This document shows positions 1 to 7,962 of a stretch of 50,063 nucleotides of DNA, piece after piece. Numbering within the stretch: position 1 is the stretch's first letter; the number at the start of each line of letters is the position of its first letter. A model generated the notes under the pieces. That model was not told the DNA's origin. It saw nothing but the letters and a program-made list of their open reading frames with translations, and searched no databases. The translations under genes were made by a program, and so were the position numbers. Source of the stretch: Pseudomonadales bacterium (lineage in GTDB: Bacteria; Pseudomonadota; Gammaproteobacteria; Pseudomonadales; Ketobacteraceae); NCBI GenBank assembly GCA_022361455.1, contig JAKSAW010000697.1, positions 1-50,063 of the forward strand. Direction: 5' to 3'.

Positions 1-155
1 AAGGCTGGACCGAAGGGTTGCAGTTAATGGTCGTTGGTGAGAAAACTCGATTTTTTATTCCCAGTGAATTGGGTTATGGGAATAGAAGCGCAGGTCAGAT
101 CCCACCGGGATCAGTATTAATTTTTGATGTTGAGTTGTTGGGTATTAACGAATAA
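1..155 (+). CDS. FKBP-type peptidyl-prolyl cis-trans isomerase, C-terminal end (partial)
   Basis: An open frame enters from the left edge (first full codon at position 3) and stops with TAA at 153-155, giving the last 50 residues. The tail contains GWTEGLQLM, then [11 protein letters not shown], then [16 protein letters not shown], which is the characteristic C-terminal beta-sheet of the FKBP fold. FKBP enzymes catalyse cis-trans isomerisation of Xaa-Pro bonds and help protein folding. The N-terminal part is outside the window, so localisation cannot be judged. A 49-nt gap separates it from the next gene on the same strand. Confidence 0.9.
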   Translation, partial: GWTEGLQLMVVGEKTRFFIPSELGYGNRSAGQIPPGSVLIFDVELLGINE

Positions 156-204
156 TCAAACTTGGCAGTGTTTGCTTATATATGGAATTTAATAGGGGGA
201 TATT

Positions 205-1002
205 ATGTTGAAAAAAATCATTGGATTCAGTGAAGGTTTATTAATCTTATTATCGCTAACTGCTAATGCAGCGGATATCGTTACAAAAACCATTGAGTAC
301 GATATCGATGGCCAATCTTTTACTGGCTTTTTGGCCTACGACCAATCGATTAAAGAAAAACGTCCCGGTGTAATAGTGGTGCATGAATGGTGGGGTGCTA
401 ATGACTATGCACACAAGCGCGCAAAAGATTTAGCCAAAGAGGGATATGTTGCCTTTGCATTGGATATGTATGGTACGGGTAAAGTAGCCGACCATCCTAA
501 GCAAGCAAAAGCATTTATGACTGCAACGATGGAAAAAATCGATGTTGCTGAGAAACGCTTTAGAAAAGGAAAGGAGATCTTAGCCTCTCAGGCTAACGTT
601 GATGCAAAAAATATAGCAGCCATAGGCTATTGTTTTGGTGGTGGTATCGTATTGCATATGGCGCGAGTTGGTGAGCCATTAAAAGGAGTGGCTAGCTTTC
701 ATGGTTCATTAGGCGCTAAAACGCCTGCAAAAGAAGGTGTCGTTAAAGCAAAGGTTAAAGTATACAACGGTGCTGCCGATCCGTTTGTGACAGCGGAGCA
801 AATAGCTGGCTTCAAAGCAGAAATGGAAACTGCCAAAGTGGATTATGAGTTTATTAACTATCCAGATGCAGTGCATAGTTTCACTAACCCTGGTGCTGAT
901 GCAGTAGGAAAGAAATTTGAGATGCCATTAGCTTATGACGCGAAAGCGGATACTGAATCATGGCAATCGATGCTTACTTTCTTCGAAGCCATTTTTAAGT
1001 AG
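205..1002 (+). CDS. Secreted dienelactone hydrolase family protein (alpha/beta hydrolase)
   Basis: A 265-residue protein that starts with a clear Sec signal peptide (residues 1-22, basic start, hydrophobic LLILLSLTA core, cleavage after ANA). The rest matches the dienelactone hydrolase fold: HEWWG near residue 60, the nucleophile elbow GYCFGGG with Cys143, the acid Asp192 in GAADPF, and His224 in AVHSF. The family hydrolyses lactones or esters using Cys-Asp-His. The signal peptide suggests a periplasmic enzyme rather than the cytoplasmic catabolic one, so its natural substrate is unknown. It is preceded by a GGGGGA Shine-Dalgarno at 195-200 and followed after 8 nt by a secreted cupin gene, so the two are probably co-transcribed. 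Confidence 0.88.
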   Translation: MLKKIIGFSEGLLILLSLTANAADIVTKTIEYDIDGQSFTGFLAYDQSIKEKRPGVIVVHEWWGANDYAHKRAKDLAKEGYVAFALDMYGTGKVADHPKQAKAFMTATMEKIDVAEKRFRKGKEILASQANVDAKNIAAIGYCFGGGIVLHMARVGEPLKGVASFHGSLGAKTPAKEGVVKAKVKVYNGAADPFVTAEQIAGFKAEMETAKVDYEFINYPDAVHSFTNPGADAVGKKFEMPLAYDAKADTESWQSMLTFFEAIFK

Positions 1003-1010
1003 GTCTTGTT

Positions 1011-1427
1011 ATGAGGATTCTTGCCATTGGCTTATTAGCGTGGATGTCTGTGTCCTCATTCGCTGCTCCCGAGCAACTTTTAAAAGCAACCACCTCCTGG
1101 GATGGTGGCGAGATTTTTTATCCAAAAGGTGATGCGGAAATTACATCCATTATTTTACGTTTGGAACCTGGTCAAAAATCTAAGTTTCATTGTCATCCGA
1201 TACCCACGCTGGGCTATGTTTTAAAAGGTGAGTTAGATGTGGAAACCAAGGACGGTAAAAAGGTTCGCTTAAAGAAAGGTGACGCCGCTATTGAAGTGAT
1301 GCGCACAGTTCATCGTGGTATCGCAATCGATGGCCCTGTGGAAATCTTAGTGTTTTATGCAGGTGCAACTGACATGCCCACCACGGTATTACCGAATACA
1401 GAGGCGGGTAAAACTTACTGTCATTAA
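1011..1427 (+). CDS. Small secreted cupin-domain protein
   Basis: A 138-residue protein with a signal peptide (about residues 1-18, ending SSFA-A). The mature part is a single cupin barrel. Cupin motif 1 is seen as FHCHPIPTLGYVLKGELDV, with two His and a Gly-rich turn, and motif 2 as KKGDAAIEVMRTVHRGI with a third His. The spacing fits a metal-binding small cupin. It lies 8 nt downstream of the dienelactone-hydrolase-like gene and is followed by a strong terminator, so the two form a compact operon of exported proteins. The ligand or reaction cannot be told from sequence. Confidence 0.85.
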   Translation: MRILAIGLLAWMSVSSFAAPEQLLKATTSWDGGEIFYPKGDAEITSIILRLEPGQKSKFHCHPIPTLGYVLKGELDVETKDGKKVRLKKGDAAIEVMRTVHRGIAIDGPVEILVFYAGATDMPTTVLPNTEAGKTYCH

Positions 1428-1429
1428 CC

Positions 1430-1459
1430 AAAAAAGCCATCGATAACGATGGCTTTTTT
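1430..1459. terminator. Bidirectional intrinsic terminator
   Basis: A perfect 13-bp inverted repeat, AAAAAAGCCATCG and CGATGGCTTTTTT, around a 4-base loop (ATAA). It has A-runs and T-runs on both sides, so it can end the plus-strand cupin operon and the convergent minus-strand flavoprotein gene that ends at 1498. Confidence 0.92.
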
Positions 1460-1497
1460 GTTAAGGGCTAGGTGTCGTGCACCACCTAACTTGCTTT

Positions 1498-3195
1498 CTA
1501 AGAACTGTGTTGTACTACCAGCTCACCTTGGGTTTCCGGCGCATCGAACATGACCTTCTTCGCAAGCACCGCGCCTTTAAGACCTAATATTTGCACTGCT
1601 GTTAGGAATCCCGCAACCATTGCCCCTGCAACACCACAGCTAAGGGCGTCTTGCCCAGTTAACCATAAACCTGGAATTGTAGTTTTTGGTTGTAGCCAGT
1701 GTTGTTCGAAACGGCTTGGGTCGTGGTCTAGCCCGTAAATCTCGCCTTCGTCGTAGTAGCAGAAGAATTCTGTGGAAAGTGGTGTAGATGCTTCATAGTA
1801 ATCAATCTTGCCACGTAAATGAGGCATTTGTTTATACAGCGCTTCCAACATGCGGTCGGCAAAGTATTCTCTAAATTCTTCGTAATCTTCGCCACGCTTG
1901 CCCCAAGTGGTGCCCTGCCATTTGCGCCATGCTTCGAAGCTTGCTGGTGCAACGATTTCGATGGTAGAGCGGCCTGGGTATCGTGTTTGGAAACTTGGAT
2001 CTTTCGCAGAAGGGAAAGACACATAGACCACTGGCAATGGGCTAGTGTGATCCGCTACGAACTTCTCAACGTTTTCGTCATGGTTGCCGTCTGGGTAAAT
2101 CCACAAGTTGGTTTTTGGTAGTTGTAATGACTCAGCATCACCTTTCAAACCAATAAACAAACCAACGTTAGTGAAAGAGCGTTTTACTTTCTTAATGTTC
2201 TTTAAGTAGCCATGCTTTTCTGCAACGTCTTGAGGTACAAGCTTACCAAAGGTATTCATTACACCAGCGTTACTAATCACTAATGGTGAGCGAATGTCGG
2301 TACCATCTTTCATGGTTACCCCAACTGCGCGACCTTTTTCGATAATGATTTTTTCAACGTCCGCGTAAGTAAACACTTCGCCACCGCTAGCCTGAATTTT
2401 AGGAATAATGGTTTCGGCAATTTGTGATGCACCACCAACCGGGTAGTAGCCACCGTTGAAATAATGCTTTGCGATTAAGCAGTGAATTAAAAAACTGCCT
2501 TTCTTAGGTGACATACCGTTATCACCCCACTGGCCTACTAATACGGAAATTAACTTCTCGTTGTCAGTAATGCTGCTTAAAACTTCATAAGTGGTTTTGT
2601 TGAAATAGTCTGGGAACAGCTTTTTCCCTAAAACAGAAAATGCTTTTTGTTGCCATGGGCGCATTAATTTACTCATAGTAAACCAGCGCATACCTTTGTT
2701 AACTTCGCGAACCATCACCATATACTTATCGATTGCTTCGGCATCGTTAGGAAATCGGCGTTTCATTTCTTTAACGAATTCTTCTTTGCCAGCGATAAAG
2801 TCGTAGTGCTCCTCGCCAAGAATGATGCGATCGTAAACTTTATCCATTGCCGCCCATTTTAGGTTTCCGCTGCTGACAAAATCGAACAGCTTACGGCTCA
2901 TGGTGGGATATCCCACATCACCAATATAGTGAACCCCCACATCCCACTCGTATCCATTGCGGGAGTAAGCATGGGTGAAACCACCAGCGGTATAATGCTG
3001 TTCAAGCACTAAAACTTTTTTGCCCATTTCTGAAAGGCTGGCTGCGGTTGTCATGCCACCGATTCCCGAACCTATTACGATGGCGTCATAGGGCCCATCA
3101 AGGCGAGTGGGACGGTAACGCTTACCAATGCGAATGGTGCTAGGCGTTAGTGAACGGCTGGACTTTTTTTCTTTCTTTTCAGTGTCTTGTGGCAT
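1498..3195 (-). CDS. FAD-dependent desaturase/saturase of the carotenoid isomerase - retinol saturase type
   Basis: A 565-residue flavoprotein. After a basic N-terminal tail it has the dinucleotide-binding fold DAIVIGSGIGG (GxGxxG at residues 42-47), followed by the acidic end of the beta-alpha-beta unit and the family signature EQHYTAGG. The C-terminus carries the second FAD-contact motif (GLWLTGQDALSCGVAGAM). This architecture is shared by phytoene desaturases, CrtISO and all-trans-retinol 13,14-saturase, and the EQHYTAGG-GVHYIG style is nearest the CrtISO/RetSat branch. No carotenoid genes are nearby, so the polyene or lipid substrate is open. A Shine-Dalgarno (AAAGG) lies 8 nt before the ATG. 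The gene probably follows the SRPBCC-SDR gene (143-nt gap), but a palindrome in the gap suggests its own control. Confidence 0.85.
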   Translation of the reverse strand: MPQDTEKKEKKSSRSLTPSTIRIGKRYRPTRLDGPYDAIVIGSGIGGMTTAASLSEMGKKVLVLEQHYTAGGFTHAYSRNGYEWDVGVHYIGDVGYPTMSRKLFDFVSSGNLKWAAMDKVYDRIILGEEHYDFIAGKEEFVKEMKRRFPNDAEAIDKYMVMVREVNKGMRWFTMSKLMRPWQQKAFSVLGKKLFPDYFNKTTYEVLSSITDNEKLISVLVGQWGDNGMSPKKGSFLIHCLIAKHYFNGGYYPVGGASQIAETIIPKIQASGGEVFTYADVEKIIIEKGRAVGVTMKDGTDIRSPLVISNAGVMNTFGKLVPQDVAEKHGYLKNIKKVKRSFTNVGLFIGLKGDAESLQLPKTNLWIYPDGNHDENVEKFVADHTSPLPVVYVSFPSAKDPSFQTRYPGRSTIEIVAPASFEAWRKWQGTTWGKRGEDYEEFREYFADRMLEALYKQMPHLRGKIDYYEASTPLSTEFFCYYDEGEIYGLDHDPSRFEQHWLQPKTTIPGLWLTGQDALSCGVAGAMVAGFLTAVQILGLKGAVLAKKVMFDAPETQGELVVQHSS

Positions 3196-3249
3196 GTCAG
3201 CAACCTTTGATCCGTATTTGATCGGTCATTTTCAATGGTTAAAATCGAT

Positions 3250-3269
3250 ATATGCTACATGGTGCATAT
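3250..3269. promoter_or_regulatory. Imperfect 20-bp palindrome upstream of the flavoprotein gene (possible operator)
   Basis: ATATGC and GCATAT flank the 8-base centre TACATGGT, so 16 of 20 positions are symmetric. It sits 55 bp upstream of the minus-strand start at 3195, where a promoter or operator is expected. No regulator gene is next to it, and the identification as an operator is an inference from symmetry and position only. Confidence 0.35.
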
Positions 3270-3338
3270 GTGGATCCTAACAATCCGCCCTCACTGTTGC
3301 AAGCATTCCCAACGCCACAGACAGCTTTCGCCTAGGTT

Positions 3339-4739
3339 TTAGCCTCTAAGTGATTGCTCTAATTCACATAACCTCTCGTAGAGTTTTTGTTGCTTTTCTT
3401 GGCTTGATTGTGTTTTTGGAAAGATCGCAGTGGTGTGGGGTTGGCGATCTAACCAAAACAAGCCATTTTGATCTTGTGCTTCTTTAGCTGCAGCTAACCA
3501 TATAATGGTGTCTGCACCTTCCTTTGGCGTTCTTAGGAAAGGTTTGGTGATGCGATAGAAGCTCGGCAGCGATTCTGCGACCGCCGGGGTATCGGCCCAA
3601 CCCGGATGCATGGCGTTAAAGGTCATATTGGTATCTTTGTAGACTCGTGACCAAAGCTCTGTCATATCTACTAAGCCACGCTTCGCTCTGGCATAAGCTT
3701 GAGGGCCGTCATATTTGCCTTGCTCATAGTTTAGATCGTTTAGAAATACTGGCTGGGTGTACATGCCCCCAGAGCTTACGTTAATGATTCTCGCTTGCTC
3801 TGCAGCTTTTAGCTCTGGTAACAGATCTTGAGTCAACGTGAAGGGTGATACCAGCAGCAACGCAAGCGATCTTTCTAGGCGTTCTTCGGTAACCTGTCTT
3901 TCGTTAAATAAGGCGCCAGCGTTGTTAACTAAGATGTCTATCTTCGGGAATATCGCTTTAATTTGCTCTGCGGCGCGGTGGGTTTCTGCAATAGATTCCA
4001 GATTGGCGATCACTGTGTGAGTTGTTCGACCAGTTTCTAGGGTGACTTCCTCTGCAAGCTTTTGCGCTTTTTCGGGATTGCGAGCAACAACTAATATGTT
4101 AGCGCCCATTTTTCCAAGTGCGAAGGCAGTTTCCTTACCCAGCCCTGAAGTGGCGCCTGTAATAACAGCATTTTTTCCTGTTAAATTGACCGCCAGACCT
4201 TTCCAGCGCTTCTGCGCTTTCAGGTAACCACGTTTGGTGAAGTTAAGCATGCTTGGAAGCACCAACTTGTCTGACAGCTGGCTAGAGTGGCTAATTGGCT
4301 CTTGGTGATCGTTGAGGGCGCGAATTAAACCATCGAAAGCACTATCTGTCATAGGGTCTAGCGTACTGGGGAATAGTTCGGCGACACGACCTATACCGGC
4401 ATGGAAATCCACCTCGATGTGATAGTCGATCTTGGTGCTGCTGTCATCGATGGCTGACAAATTGATGGAATCTACCAGCGAAAAGTTTTTCGCTTCTCCT
4501 TTCAAGCGGATGAAACGGTTAGGCTCAAGCTCAGCGATTTCATAGTCTACGGGTACTTTGGATCCGCCCGATTTTGCTACTAAACTGAAGCGCGTCCCTA
4601 CACTAGGCAATCCAGCGGTTAGTTTAGCGGCAGTTATGACATTAATATCCCATTGTTCTGTGGAAGAAAAATCAGCAAGATAGTTATAGGTATCTTCAAC
4701 AGATCGTTCTACTTGTAAGCTGCGTGTTATGGTAACCAT
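3339..4739 (-). CDS. SRPBCC-domain / short-chain dehydrogenase fusion (DHRS12-like SDR)
   Basis: A 466-residue protein with two fused modules. Residues 1-145 look like an SRPBCC (START/polyketide-cyclase-like) hydrophobic ligand-binding domain: it opens ITRSLQVERSVEDTYNYLADFSS and continues with alternating strands. After a linker, residues 185-460 are a classical SDR with TGATSGLG (194-201), NNAG (272-275), VSSGG near 322 and the catalytic YxxxK (Tyr349, Lys353). The SDR part resembles the DHRS12-type group. A lipid-binding domain joined to an NAD(P)-dependent oxidoreductase suggests a hydrophobic substrate. It is upstream of the FAD-dependent saturase-like gene on the same strand, and the two may act on one compound. 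Substrate and direction of reaction are unknown. Confidence 0.82.
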   Translation of the reverse strand: MVTITRSLQVERSVEDTYNYLADFSSTEQWDINVITAAKLTAGLPSVGTRFSLVAKSGGSKVPVDYEIAELEPNRFIRLKGEAKNFSLVDSINLSAIDDSSTKIDYHIEVDFHAGIGRVAELFPSTLDPMTDSAFDGLIRALNDHQEPISHSSQLSDKLVLPSMLNFTKRGYLKAQKRWKGLAVNLTGKNAVITGATSGLGKETAFALGKMGANILVVARNPEKAQKLAEEVTLETGRTTHTVIANLESIAETHRAAEQIKAIFPKIDILVNNAGALFNERQVTEERLERSLALLLVSPFTLTQDLLPELKAAEQARIINVSSGGMYTQPVFLNDLNYEQGKYDGPQAYARAKRGLVDMTELWSRVYKDTNMTFNAMHPGWADTPAVAESLPSFYRITKPFLRTPKEGADTIIWLAAAKEAQDQNGLFWLDRQPHTTAIFPKTQSSQEKQQKLYERLCELEQSLRG

Positions 4740-4795
4740 AATGTGGTCGTATCCTATGGCTGTGATCTCATTGCTAACACCTTACTATAACGATT

Positions 4796-5965
4796 GTGAA
4801 AAAAGTGCTAAAGCGATTCGCCCCTTTGACTGTTCCACGCTTACTAGTCGTCTCCCGACTCCTCGGTTGTCCTGGTGTTCTAAGGCCGATCATAAGACTG
4901 ATAGTAGTCACTATTACTATCTGTTTGGCTGGTTGTGCTTCAGACTCTATTGAACAGGACTACGATGAGTATTTAACCCGCTTAGCAAGGGTGTTGGATC
5001 AAGATCCAAGCGACTGGAAAAAGTCTGTACTGATGGGGCTCAAGCCAATATATCCCTCGGCAAAAGGCCGGCGTTTGCTGGTTTCTGATACACGAGTGGG
5101 GGTCTTTGACTTTCTCGCTCTTCATGATTGCGAATTAATGCAATTAATCAGTGAACGCAATACTAGCTTAGGCAGAGTGATGTCTGAAACAGCTCGCTTT
5201 CATTATGAAGTCATGATTCTCAGCGGGATTCGGCGTTGCTTAGCTGAATTAGACGATGATCCTGAACTAGAAGAGGCTCTGCAGCAGATCCGGGATATCA
5301 AGCAAGTAGAGTTATCGCGTCATTGGTGGAATGCTACTTGGGGTAGCGATGCTTTTGATCGTTTTTTTGCTTTGTCTCAACCGACATTATCAAAAAAGGC
5401 TGTGTCGGGTTATGAAACACCTGCCATCGTCTCATTGGAAAGATACCTGCTACTCCTTAATGAGCATGTAACTGGAACGCAATCTTCTCAAGCGACTTCC
5501 TATTTAGATGTTGCCAGTGAAGCCGAGAGAGCCCTTAAAGATCTTGAGTTTCACTACGGTGGGCGCCTAATCAAATCGGTGAGCATGGGGGCCGGGGCAA
5601 TTAATGAGGCAAATCGATTGTTAAGGACTCGCTTGGAAAGTAGGCCTATCTGTATAAATCAAAAACCTTCGCGACAAGCTGAGATATTGCGCAACGTTTT
5701 GACTAAATATTATGTGCTTAGTTTTCAACCTCATCTAAGTGCTTTGGATAAAGAAATGTCGCAATTAGTTCGGCCATTGTCATCATTGAACGCCCGTTTT
5801 TCCGAATTAGGCACTCCCGCTGTACGGGGGTTTTATGGTGCGCACTTGGACGTCAATCAGTCATACTTTCCCCAACATCAGTTAAAGCGAGCGTTGCAAG
5901 AACACGCTGAATTATGGAGTGATTTATTTGCCAGCTGCGGTATGCAGATTGGAGGGATGAATTGA
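4796..5965 (+). CDS. DUF3080-like lipoprotein
   Basis: A 389-residue protein read from a GTG at 4796. A hydrophobic stretch (about residues 33-46) ends in a lipobox, CLAGC, so the mature protein is probably lipidated at Cys47. The 46-residue leader is long, and a start further in is possible, but no ATG is available there. The body has DYDEYLTRLARVLD, then VGVFDFLALHDCELMQLI and ERNTSLGRVM, a pattern I associate with the DUF3080 family of gammaproteobacterial envelope proteins. The function of that family is not known. It is transcribed divergently from the SRPBCC-SDR gene, with 56 bp between the two starts. Confidence 0.75.
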   Translation: MKKVLKRFAPLTVPRLLVVSRLLGCPGVLRPIIRLIVVTITICLAGCASDSIEQDYDEYLTRLARVLDQDPSDWKKSVLMGLKPIYPSAKGRRLLVSDTRVGVFDFLALHDCELMQLISERNTSLGRVMSETARFHYEVMILSGIRRCLAELDDDPELEEALQQIRDIKQVELSRHWWNATWGSDAFDRFFALSQPTLSKKAVSGYETPAIVSLERYLLLLNEHVTGTQSSQATSYLDVASEAERALKDLEFHYGGRLIKSVSMGAGAINEANRLLRTRLESRPICINQKPSRQAEILRNVLTKYYVLSFQPHLSALDKEMSQLVRPLSSLNARFSELGTPAVRGFYGAHLDVNQSYFPQHQLKRALQEHAELWSDLFASCGMQIGGMN

Positions 5966-6077
5966 AACTTGTTCGGCGTTCGATACAATGCCGATCTTAG
6001 ACTATTTGTTTGGATTTAGTTTAATCGTCCGAGTTTTGCATAACGAATGAAAGCATTGCTTTCAAGTTGGGGGAAAG

Positions 6078-7139
6078 GTGGTGAAGAAGGTTTTAATTGG
6101 GTTGGTGGTATTAATTTGTTTACCATTGCTGTGGTTTATTCTGTCTCCTTCACCCATAGATTCTGTTGCTTGGCAGCCACCAGAGCCCCCTTTGATGGAA
6201 GGTAACTTTGCTCCCAATGAAAAACTTAAAGCAAGCGAGCTTATCGCGCAGGGCTTGGTGTACGGACCAGAAGATGTAGCAGTAGATGACAATGGAGTCA
6301 TATATGGTGGCACTCAAGATGGAAAAATTGTCCGAGTATTTCCTGATGGCCGTTACCAAGAGTGGATTGATTTAGGAGGCAGGCCTTTAGGATTGCACTT
6401 TGATCAAGATGGCAACCTAATTGTTTGTGATGCCTATAAGGGACTTCTTTCAATTAATCCTGAGGGTAGCGTCACCGTTCTAACCAATTCTGCAGAGGGT
6501 GGTGCGTTTGCATTTACCGACGATCTTGATATTGCATCAGACGGAAAGATCTACTTTACCGATGCGTCGAGCAAGTGGAACCAGCCAGATTACATGTTGG
6601 ATCTGTTGGAGGGTAAACCCTATGGGCGTTTCTTGGTTTATGATCCTGCCACTGAACAAACCACCGTATTGCTAAAGGACATGTATTTCCCCAATGGCGT
6701 GGCACTATCTCAAAATGAAGACTTTGTGTTGATCAACGAAACTTGGCGCTATCGTATCGTACGTTACTGGTTAAAGGGCGATAAAAAAGGCACTAGTGAT
6801 ATGTTTATTGAAAACTTGCCTGGCTTTCCTGATGGGGTTTCAAGTAATCGTAACGGTACTTTTTGGTTGGCCTTGCCGACACCAAGAAATCCCAAGGTCG
6901 ATAACATGTATCCGAAGCCTTGGTTAAAAAACTTTGTCGTTAAACTACCCAAATCGATTCAACCCAAACCTGTGGAATATGGTTTCGTGCTTGGTTTAAA
7001 TGAACAGGGGGAAGTAACCCACAACTTACAGGATCCTTCGGGCATTCATGTTAAGGAAATCACATCGGTGGAAGAACACAAGGGGTATATCTACTTGGGC
7101 TCTTTGCATAATGATCGTTTTGCTAGGCTCAAGTTATAA
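6078..7139 (+). CDS. Strictosidine-synthase-like / SMP-30-type beta-propeller, membrane anchored
   Basis: A 353-residue protein starting with GTG GTG (6078 or 6081) right after a purine-rich GGGGAAAGG. Residues 3-22 form a single hydrophobic helix (signal anchor). The rest shows repeated beta-propeller blades: GPEDVAVDDNGVIYGG, RPLGLHFDQDGNLIVCDAYKG, DDLDIASDGKIYFTDASS, and FPNGVALSQNEDFVLINET. This is the layout of the strictosidine-synthase-like / APMAP family, related to gluconolactonases and SMP-30 lactonases. The bacterial members are probably hydrolases of lactones or esters, but the substrate is not predictable. It is the third likely lactone/ester-acting envelope protein in the first 7 kb. 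No obvious terminator follows. Confidence 0.85.
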   Translation: MVKKVLIGLVVLICLPLLWFILSPSPIDSVAWQPPEPPLMEGNFAPNEKLKASELIAQGLVYGPEDVAVDDNGVIYGGTQDGKIVRVFPDGRYQEWIDLGGRPLGLHFDQDGNLIVCDAYKGLLSINPEGSVTVLTNSAEGGAFAFTDDLDIASDGKIYFTDASSKWNQPDYMLDLLEGKPYGRFLVYDPATEQTTVLLKDMYFPNGVALSQNEDFVLINETWRYRIVRYWLKGDKKGTSDMFIENLPGFPDGVSSNRNGTFWLALPTPRNPKVDNMYPKPWLKNFVVKLPKSIQPKPVEYGFVLGLNEQGEVTHNLQDPSGIHVKEITSVEEHKGYIYLGSLHNDRFARLKL

Positions 7140-7564
7140 CCCCTTTTCTTGGCATTAGAACAAATATGAATTTATTGTTTCAATGCAAACGCTTGATTGA
7201 ATAAATCAGTAATTTAATTGTGGGAAACGAAACCTTTTATCATGTTGGCTTCTCAGATTGGTTTTTCACGATTTCTGATGATTAACATTTATGCTTATTA
7301 ATCGGTTTGTCGCGAAAATAAGCACAAATATAGGGCATTAATAATGCCGGTTTTAGTGGCCTTGAAGGCGTGTCTTACTACAGATCAAATAGGTATTGCC
7401 TTCCTTTGCAAAGCGTTTATAGTTATCAATGTTTGTAAGTGAGCAGTGTATTTATGTGCATTTGCGGTGGTCCGATTGTTGGTCATCTTGCCCCATAGAT
7501 CGCGGTGAATCTTACTGGCTCATCTATCGGTACATTTGAGTCAGATAGAATGGGATTTGATAGC
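7140..7564 (+). other. Non-coding region ahead of the cold-shock gene, with two inverted repeats
   Basis: No convincing ORF here. A 15-bp palindrome GGCATTA-A-TAATGCC (7334-7348) is followed by GGTTTT and could be a weak terminator for the propeller gene or a protein-binding site. A second inverted repeat, ATAGAT (7495-7500) with ATCTAT (7522-7527), lies about 100 bp before the cold-shock start and could form a hairpin in a long 5' untranslated leader. Long structured leaders are usual for CspA-family mRNAs; whether this one acts as a temperature switch is an inference. Confidence 0.4.
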
Positions 7565-7621
7565 TAAGTTTCAAAGGTAGAGTTAAGTTTTAAAGGTAGA
7601 GTTAAGTTTTAAAGGTAGAGT
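7565..7621 (+). repeat. Three tandem 19-bp repeats, each carrying a Shine-Dalgarno-like element
   Basis: Three head-to-tail 19-bp units occupy 7565-7583, 7584-7602 and 7603-7621. Units 2 and 3 are identical (TAAGTTTTAAAGGTAGAGT), and unit 1 differs by one base (C for T). Each has AAAGGTAG, a usable ribosome-binding sequence; only the last one is at normal distance from the ATG at 7623. Each unit also begins with TAA. Confidence 0.93.
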
Positions 7622-7622
7622 T

Positions 7623-7829
7623 ATGTCAAAAGTGACTGGAACCGTTAAATGGTTCAACGAATCAAAAGGGTTTGGCTTTATTCAACAAGAGAATGGTCCA
7701 GATGTGTTTGCTCACTACAGCGCGATTACTGGAACAGGTTTTAAGACCCTCAATGAAGGCCAGAAAGTTGAGTTTAAGGTTGTTCAGGGTCAAAAAGGCC
7801 CCCAGGCTGAAGAAATTACTGTGATTTAG
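7623..7829 (+). CDS. Cold-shock protein, CspA family
   Basis: A 68-residue single cold-shock domain. It opens with [15 protein letters not shown], which includes RNP-1 (KGFGFI), and continues with DVFAHYSAI (RNP-2). The length (66-70 residues) is normal for the family. These small beta-barrel proteins bind single-stranded nucleic acid and melt mRNA secondary structure; some are cold-induced, others constitutive. The start follows a triplicated ribosome-binding leader, and a good terminator follows the stop, so it is a single-gene transcript. Confidence 0.97.
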   Translation: MSKVTGTVKWFNESKGFGFIQQENGPDVFAHYSAITGTGFKTLNEGQKVEFKVVQGQKGPQAEEITVI

Positions 7830-7849
7830 ACTTTAGTTGGGTTGGCTTG

Positions 7850-7884
7850 AAAAGGCAGAGCTGTTTTATCAGCCCTGCCTTTTT
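7850..7884 (+). terminator. Intrinsic terminator of the cold-shock gene
   Basis: AAAAGGCAG (7850-7858) pairs with CTGCCTTTT (7875-7883), with an inner GCTG/CAGC pairing and a run of five T (7880-7884). It lies 20 nt after the stop codon. Confidence 0.88.
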
Positions 7885-7962
7885 AATTTCTGGACTAGCA
7901 AGAGGAAATTCCCTGAAATAGAAGTATACTTAGCAAGGTCTTAGCCAAGAATTATAAGAAGA

